Assembly: GCA_030538605.1 (NCBI GenBank)
Contig: JAUNTQ010000013.1
Location: 1 to 52,264 of the forward strand
Source: Pseudomonadota bacterium
Lineage (GTDB): Bacteria; Pseudomonadota; Gammaproteobacteria; Burkholderiales; Burkholderiaceae_C
Reading direction: 5' to 3'
DNA length: 52,264 nucleotides
How positions within the stretch are numbered: position 1 is the stretch's first letter; each line of letters starts with the position of its first letter. Shown piece by piece: positions 46,040 through 52,264 of the stretch. Made by a program: the position numbers and the translations under genes. Under the pieces are notes generated by a model, which saw only the letters and a program-made list of their open reading frames with translations, did no database searches and was not told the DNA's origin.

Positions 46040-46411
46040 TCAATCAGACCCAAGCCCCAGCGCCGCCTGGGCCATGGCTTGCAGCACGGCGGGGTGTTCG
46101 GCGATGGCGGGGTGCAGGCTCAGGCGCAGGTGGGGGTGGGCGGTGCGCAGCCCGGTCAGCAGGCGGGGCAGGTCTTCGCTCAGGTGTCGGCCTGCGCCGA
46201 TGAACATGGGCCAGATGGCGATGTGCTCGGCACCTTCGGCGTGCAGCGTGCGCACGGCGGTGGGCAAATCGGGCGCGGTGAGTTCAAGGTAGGCGCAGGC
46301 CACGGGGCGGGCGGGCGCGAGCTGGCGCATGCGCGCGGCCACGGCTTCGATGGGCGCGCGCCAGGCGGGGTCGCGCGAGCCGTGGGCGAACAGGATGGTG
46401 GCAGTGCTCAT
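46040..46411 (-). CDS. cbiX: Sirohydrochlorin chelatase, short CbiX/SirB type
   Basis: 123-aa single-domain chelatase inserting Fe or Co into sirohydrochlorin. MSTATILFAHGSRDPAWRAP carries the metal-site His10; the second active-site region reads IAIWPMFIGAGRHLSEDLPR, with His76. The size matches short (dimer-forming) CbiX. It overlaps the lptG stop (ATGA), an unusual partner, but siroheme feeds sulfite reductase and cysB is next door, so a link to sulfur assimilation is reasonable inference. Confidence 0.9.
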   Translation of the reverse strand: MSTATILFAHGSRDPAWRAPIEAVAARMRQLAPARPVACAYLELTAPDLPTAVRTLHAEGAEHIAIWPMFIGAGRHLSEDLPRLLTGLRTAHPHLRLSLHPAIAEHPAVLQAMAQAALGLGSD

Positions 46412-47529
46412 CGCCTCAGCACCAGCCAGCCAAACGCGCCCAGCGAGAGCAGCGAATAGAGGATGCCGGGCAGCGCTGCGGCCACCCAGGGCACCCAGTT
46501 GCGCAGGTTGCCGATGAAGCCGAACACGTTGTTGAGAAGGAAGAAGCTGATGCCCGCCAGCACGCCCAGAAACACGTAGCCGGCGATGTTGCCGCTGCGA
46601 AAGTGCAGGTAGGCAAAGGGCAGCGCCAGCACCATCATCACCAGGCAGCTCAGGGGGTAGAACACCTTGCGCCAGAACTCGATTTCGTAGCGCTGGGCGT
46701 TTTGCGCGTTGTCTTGCAGGTGGGTGATGTACTGGTACAGGTCGATCGTCTGCATGCGGTCGGGGCTGAGCAGGGCGGCGGCCACCATGTCCACGGTCAG
46801 GCCCGTGGGCCAGTGCCATTCGCTGGCCTGGTCGACGCGCACGCGCGGCTCGGCGGTGCGCGTGTCCTGCTCGTCGGCCTGCTCGAAGCCGCGGCGTTGC
46901 ATGTCCAGCAGCTTCCAGCCCTCGGGGGCGAATTCGGCGCGGGCGGCCTTGAGGGTGGCCGTCAGGCGGCCCGTGGCGTTGTCGAACTCGAACAGCCGCA
47001 CCTGGTTCATGCTGCCGTCAGACGCGAGCGCGCCCACGTTCACGGCGTAGTTGTGCGTGTCTTGGCGCTCTTTCATCCACGCGCCCGTGCTGCCCACGGT
47101 GATGTCGCCGAAGTAGCGCGCCTGCAGCGTCTGCGCGGCGCGGTTGGCCGCGGGGGCCAGGTAGTCGCCGCACACGAAGGTGAAGAGCGTAAAGCCCATG
47201 CCCAGCGTCAGCAGGGTGCCCAGCGCGCGGCGCGGGCCCAGGCCGCTGGTGCGCAGGATGGTGAATTCGCTGCTTTCGGCCAGCCGCGCCATGACGTAGA
47301 TGGTGCCGATCAGCACCGCAATCGGCATGAGCTGATAGAGGTGGCTGGGCATCTGCAGCAGCACGTGCAGCAGCGCCACGCCCACGGTGTAGCCCTGGTC
47401 GGCGGCGCGGCCCACGTCGCCCAGCTGGTCGACGAAGTCGAAGAAGAAAAACAGCGCCAGAAACGCCAGCGCCACGAAGCCCGTGGCGCGCAGGATTTCG
47501 GTGTGGATCAGGCGGCGGATGACTCTCAT
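46408..47529 (-). CDS. lptG: LPS export permease LptG
   Basis: 373-aa inner-membrane half of the LptB2FG exporter. N-terminal helices with LFFFFDFVDQLGDVGR and QLMPIAVLIGTIYVMARLAE (coupling helix ESSEFTILRTSG), a periplasmic beta-jellyroll (about 130-260), then C-terminal helices starting FYPLSCLVMMVLALPFAYLH. Start ATG 47529 overlaps the lptF stop by ATGA. Confidence 0.95.
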   Translation of the reverse strand: MRVIRRLIHTEILRATGFVALAFLALFFFFDFVDQLGDVGRAADQGYTVGVALLHVLLQMPSHLYQLMPIAVLIGTIYVMARLAESSEFTILRTSGLGPRRALGTLLTLGMGFTLFTFVCGDYLAPAANRAAQTLQARYFGDITVGSTGAWMKERQDTHNYAVNVGALASDGSMNQVRLFEFDNATGRLTATLKAARAEFAPEGWKLLDMQRRGFEQADEQDTRTAEPRVRVDQASEWHWPTGLTVDMVAAALLSPDRMQTIDLYQYITHLQDNAQNAQRYEIEFWRKVFYPLSCLVMMVLALPFAYLHFRSGNIAGYVFLGVLAGISFFLLNNVFGFIGNLRNWVPWVAAALPGILYSLLSLGAFGWLVLRR

Positions 47530-48632
47530 GCGCCCACCGTCTTCGCGCTGCGCCCCAGCCGCCAGCGGCTGAGCCAGTCGCCATGCCGCGCCAGCAGCCA
47601 CAGCATGGCGGCGGTGAAGATGCCGCCGTGCAAAAGCAGCAGCAGCGGCCACAGCGTGATGCGCCCGTGGCCCACCCAGCTCTGGCCCACGCCCAGCAGG
47701 TTGTAGTAGCTGGCAAAGGCAAACAGCGTGAAGATCAGCCCCGCGCTGCGGCCCACGCGCGGGTTCACCCGCGTGGCCGCCAGCGCGATGACCACGCAGT
47801 TCAGCGCCGCCAGCGCCAGCCCGAAGCGCCACGACAGCTCCGACTGGTGGCGCGGCGTGAGGTCTTGCAGCAGCGCCCAGGTGGACTTCAGGCGCGGCGA
47901 ATCGCTGGTGCTGGGGCCGCCCAGCGCGCGCGGGTTCATGCGCGCACCGTATTCGGCAAACTCGCTCACGCGCGTGGCACCCGTGTCCAGCGCCGTTTCC
48001 ACGCGGTGGCCTTTGTCCAGCACCAGAAAGCGCTCGCCCCGGATGACCTCCAGCCGCCCGCTTTGCGCCGTGACCACGCTTTCGGTGCCGCGCTCGGTGG
48101 CGGTGATGAAGATGTTGCTGCCCGATTCGCTGCTGCCCTCGTCCTGGTCGATGAAGAACACGCGCTGGCCGCCTTGCGACTCGATGAAGCGCCCCGGCGC
48201 GACGCGTTCGATGTCGCCTCGGCCCTGAAAACGGTCGCGCAGCTCGCGCACCTGCTGGCTGGCCCAGGGCAGCACCCCGATCGACAGCACCGCCACCGTC
48301 AGCAGCACCGGCCAGGCAAAGCGCAGCACCGGCTTCAGAAACGACGCCAGCCCCTGCCCGCACGAGAACCACACCACCATCTCGCTGCTGGCGTACATGC
48401 GCGTGAGCGTGGCCGTGATGGCCACGAACAGGCTCAGCGACAAGATCGCCGACAACTGCCCCAGCACCGTGTAGCCCATCACCAGCATCACCTCCTGCGG
48501 GTTGATGCGTCCGATGGATGCCTGGCCCAGCGTGCGGATCAGCATCACCGTCATCACGATGGTGATCAGCACCACCAGGGTGGCGCCGAAGCTGCGGCCC
48601 AGCTCCTTGCGCAAGGTTGAATCGAATAACAT
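47526..48632 (-). CDS. lptF: LPS export permease LptF
   Basis: 368-aa partner of LptG. MLFDSTLRKELGRSFGATLV then six helices and a periplasmic jellyroll (about 130-260); the coupling region is TLTRMYASSEMVVWFSCG and the C-terminal RVNPRVGRSAGLIFTLF is typical. Divergent from pepA with a 70-base gap, the usual order in Burkholderiales. Confidence 0.95.
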   Translation of the reverse strand: MLFDSTLRKELGRSFGATLVVLITIVMTVMLIRTLGQASIGRINPQEVMLVMGYTVLGQLSAILSLSLFVAITATLTRMYASSEMVVWFSCGQGLASFLKPVLRFAWPVLLTVAVLSIGVLPWASQQVRELRDRFQGRGDIERVAPGRFIESQGGQRVFFIDQDEGSSESGSNIFITATERGTESVVTAQSGRLEVIRGERFLVLDKGHRVETALDTGATRVSEFAEYGARMNPRALGGPSTSDSPRLKSTWALLQDLTPRHQSELSWRFGLALAALNCVVIALAATRVNPRVGRSAGLIFTLFAFASYYNLLGVGQSWVGHGRITLWPLLLLLHGGIFTAAMLWLLARHGDWLSRWRLGRSAKTVGA

Positions 48633-48639
48633 AGCTTGA

Positions 48640-50268
<1,629 letters not shown>

Positions 50269-50282
50269 GCGGGCAGCCAGGA

Positions 50283-50339
50283 CGCGAAGGACGCGAAAGA
50301 AAACCAGAATATCTGGCTGTTTCTTTCGCGTCCTTCGCG
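50283..50339. terminator. Long hairpin between pepA and holC
   Basis: A perfect 20-bp stem: CGCGAAGGACGCGAAAGAAA (50283-50302) with its complement at 50320-50339, and an inner CCAGA/TCTGG. The CGCGTCCTTCGCG unit is then repeated at 50345-50361, as in mobile palindromic repeats. The A/T-rich inner stem could terminate transcription in both directions or separate pepA from holC expression. Confidence 0.5.
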
Positions 50340-50397
50340 AACCCTTCGCGTCCTTCGCGTCCGGCAGTTCTTGCATTCCCCACCTCAAGGCACAGGC

Positions 50398-50841
50398 ATG
50401 ACCGACATCGCCTTCCACTTCAACATGCCCGACAAGCTGGCCTACGCCTGCCGCCTGCTGCGCAAGGCCTACGCGGGCGGCGCGCCTGCCGCGCCCATCG
50501 GCGTGGTGGGTGCGCCCGAGGCACTGCAAGCGCTGGACGAGGCGCTGTGGCGCTTTTCACCGCTCGACTTCATTGCCCACTGCGGCGCATCGGCCCCCGA
50601 GCACGTGCGCCGCGCCAGCCCCATCGTGCTGGCCAGCGACAGCGCCGCGCTCACGCACACCGGCGTGCTCGTGCACCTGGGCGACACCGACGCCGTGCCC
50701 GTCGGCTTCGAGCGCTTCGAGCGTCTGGTCGAGCTCGTCGGCACCGGTGCCGACGACCGCGCCCAGGCCCGCCAGCGCTGGCGGCACTACGCTGACCGCG
50801 GCTACCCGTTACAGCGGCACGACCTGGCCGCCAAGGAGTGA
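50398..50841 (+). CDS. holC: DNA polymerase III subunit chi
   Basis: 147-aa clamp-loader accessory protein linking the polymerase to SSB. Start MTDIAFHFNMPDKLAYACRL, LLRKAYAGGAP and the chi-typical ALDEALWRFSPLDFIAH, then YADRGYPLQRHDLAAKE at the end. ATG 50398 fits better than 50371, which lies in the repeat-rich leader. pepA-holC adjacency is conserved across proteobacteria. Confidence 0.92.
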   Translation: MTDIAFHFNMPDKLAYACRLLRKAYAGGAPAAPIGVVGAPEALQALDEALWRFSPLDFIAHCGASAPEHVRRASPIVLASDSAALTHTGVLVHLGDTDAVPVGFERFERLVELVGTGADDRAQARQRWRHYADRGYPLQRHDLAAKE

Positions 50842-50847
50842 CACAGC

Positions 50848-51177
50848 ATGACCGACGACATCACCGACCCCCCCGCGCGCCCCGCGCCCCGCAACGTGCC
50901 CACGCTCACCGAGGTGATTGGCGACCAGCCCGATGCCGCCTGCGCCACGCCCCCTGGCCTGGCCGCCGCCGATGTGCCCGGCGCGCAGGCCCTGCTGGCG
51001 CACCTCGGCCCCGAGCTTGACCGCCAGATCAGCGAAGCCATTGGCCGCGTCCTGCACGAGCAGCTGCTCGGCCTGAACGCCCGCGTGCAGAAAGCCGTGG
51101 CCGAAGTGGTGCGCGACGCCGTCGCCAGCGCCCTTGCGCGCGGCGTGGTCGGCAGCGGCGACGGTGAAAACCCCTAG
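50848..51177 (+). CDS. Small conserved hypothetical protein
   Basis: 109 aa, no membrane segment or signal. Proline-rich N-terminus (PPARPAPRNVPTLTEVI) and an amphipathic C-terminal helix (ELDRQISEAIGRVLHEQLLG..VQKAVAEVVRDAVASALARG). It follows holC by six bases; small proteins of this kind (DUF2486-like) occur at this position in Burkholderiales. Function unknown. Confidence 0.75.
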   Translation: MTDDITDPPARPAPRNVPTLTEVIGDQPDAACATPPGLAAADVPGAQALLAHLGPELDRQISEAIGRVLHEQLLGLNARVQKAVAEVVRDAVASALARGVVGSGDGENP

Positions 51178-51249
51178 GCAGATGCACCCGAAACACTAGC
51201 GTGTTCCCTGATGCCTTGGGTGGGTGAATTGCGCTACCGTGTGCGGCTG

Positions 51250-51275
51250 TTGGGCCGCCCACATCGGGCGGCCAA
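51250..51275 (+). promoter_or_regulatory. Leader hairpin before livK-like gene
   Basis: TTGG(G)CCGCCC pairs with GGGCGGCCAA around ACATC, 25 bases before the start codon and just ahead of the GGAGG ribosome site. It could be the terminator of the upstream unit or a translational control element. Confidence 0.35.
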
Positions 51276-51300
51276 CGCATTTTCACCACTGGAGGACTCT

Positions 51301-52264
51301 ATGCAATCGAAGCTGAAACTGACCGCTGCCGCCGCCTTCGCCCTCGTGGCGGGCATGGTGTCCGCGCAAGACGTGCAAGTGGTCAAGATCGGCCACGTCG
51401 CGCCCATCTCCGGGCCGCAGGCGCACTTTGGCAAGGACAACGAAAACGGCGCGCGCATGGCCGTGGAAGACCTCAACACCCAGAACATCACCATCGCGGG
51501 CAAGCGCATCCGCTTCGAGCTGCAGGCCGAAGACGACGCGGCCGACCCCAAGCAGGGCACCGCCGCCGCGCAGAAGCTGTGCGACGCCAAGGTCGCCGGC
51601 GTGGTCGGCCACCTGAACTCCGGCACCACCATTCCTGCGGCCAAGGTCTACAACGACTGCGGCATTCCCCACGTCACCGGCGCGGCCACCAACCCGGCCC
51701 TCACCAAGCCCGGCTACAAGACCACCTTCCGCATCATCGCCAACGACAACGCCCTGGGCGCGGGCCTGGCCAACTACGCCGCCGACCAGCTCAAGCTCAA
51801 GCGCGTGGCCGTCATCGACGACCGCACCGCCTACGGCCAGGGCGTGGCCGAAGTGTTCAAGGCCGTGGCCAAGCAGCGCGGCATCGAAGTGGTGAGCGAG
51901 CAGTTCACCACCGACAAATCCACTGACTTCATGGCCATCCTCACCGCCATCCGCGGGCGCAAGCCCGACGGCGTGTTCTTCGGCGGCATGGACGCGCAAG
52001 CCGGCCCCATGCTGCGCCAGATGGAGCAGCTGGGCATGGGCGGCGTGAAGTACTTCGGCGGCGACGGCATCTGCACCACCGAAATCGCCAAACTCGCCGC
52101 AGGTGCCAAGATCCTCGGCAACGTGGTCTGCGCCGAAGGCGGCTCGTCCATCCAGAAAATGCCCGGCGGCACCGCCTGGAAGGCGCGCTACGACGCCAAG
52201 TTCCCCAACCAGTACCAGATCTACAGCCCCTACACCTACGACGCCACCATGCTGCTGGCCGACG
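51301..52264 (+). CDS. livK: Branched-chain amino acid ABC transporter binding protein (3' end outside window)
   Basis: Periplasmic LivJ/LivK-type receptor; 321 codons are present and the frame runs off the window. The signal peptide MQSKLKLTAAAAFALVAGMV is cut near SAQ. VVKIGHVAPISGPQAHFGKD, GVVGHLNSGTTIPAAKVYND and FFGGMDAQAGPMLRQMEQLG are diagnostic. GGAGG lies 6 bases upstream. The permease and ATPase genes, if present, lie beyond the window. Confidence 0.93.
   Translation, partial: MQSKLKLTAAAAFALVAGMVSAQDVQVVKIGHVAPISGPQAHFGKDNENGARMAVEDLNTQNITIAGKRIRFELQAEDDAADPKQGTAAAQKLCDAKVAGVVGHLNSGTTIPAAKVYNDCGIPHVTGAATNPALTKPGYKTTFRIIANDNALGAGLANYAADQLKLKRVAVIDDRTAYGQGVAEVFKAVAKQRGIEVVSEQFTTDKSTDFMAILTAIRGRKPDGVFFGGMDAQAGPMLRQMEQLGMGGVKYFGGDGICTTEIAKLAAGAKILGNVVCAEGGSSIQKMPGGTAWKARYDAKFPNQYQIYSPYTYDATMLLAD

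Overview
The window reads as a GC-rich betaproteobacterial chromosome segment, most likely from the Comamonadaceae (Burkholderiales). The evidence is a phasin gene, several orphan Bug/TctC and DctP solute-binding proteins, the housekeeping blocks ribF-ileS-lspA, lptF-lptG and pepA-holC, a CysB regulator, and short dispersed palindromes ending in AGCTGTTTGCGY, which I associate with that family. The family-level call is inference; no rRNA or tRNA is present to anchor it.

Layout. 1-3838: phasin (partial), proline iminopeptidase, an HDAC-like deacetylase, a hotdog thioesterase and a nitroreductase. 3911-12190 (minus strand): a complete four-gene Wadjet type II anti-plasmid cassette (jetA-jetB-jetC-jetD), every junction an ATGA stop/start overlap. 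12191-13020: a decayed IS30-type transposase tail plus two dispersed repeats. 13021-17533: exonuclease III, an EamA permease, a Fic AMP-transferase and a LysR regulator; a second broken copy of the EamA 5' end lies on the far side of the Fic gene.

17637-35307 is a large catabolic region. Its first half encodes a TctC binding protein, a PdxA-like dehydrogenase, an enolase-superfamily dehydratase resembling L-rhamnonate dehydratase, a DapA-like aldolase, a DctP, two COG3618-type amidohydrolases/lactonases, a complete TRAP transporter (DctP-Q-M) and an aldehyde dehydrogenase. Together these suggest uptake of a sugar acid or its lactone, lactone opening, dehydration, retro-aldol cleavage and aldehyde oxidation; the substrate is unknown. 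A LysR regulator sits at each end (16592-17533 and 29113-30078). The second half (30212-34021) is a TctC, CaiB/BaiF CoA-transferase, cupin and acyl-CoA dehydrogenase set, followed by another DctP.

35695-37378: quinone oxidoreductase and a toxin-antitoxin pair with an unusual antitoxin (AbrB-like front, CcdA-like tail) and a CcdB toxin frameshifted at a G6 run. 37391-41938 (minus): ribF, ileS, lspA. 42115-44361: HNH nuclease, TauD-like dioxygenase, P-loop kinase-like protein. 44575-48632 (minus): cysB, then lptF-lptG-cbiX with ATGA overlaps. 48703-52264: pepA, holC, a small conserved protein and the start of a Liv-type ABC binding protein. Intergenic DNA carries at least three dispersed repeat families.
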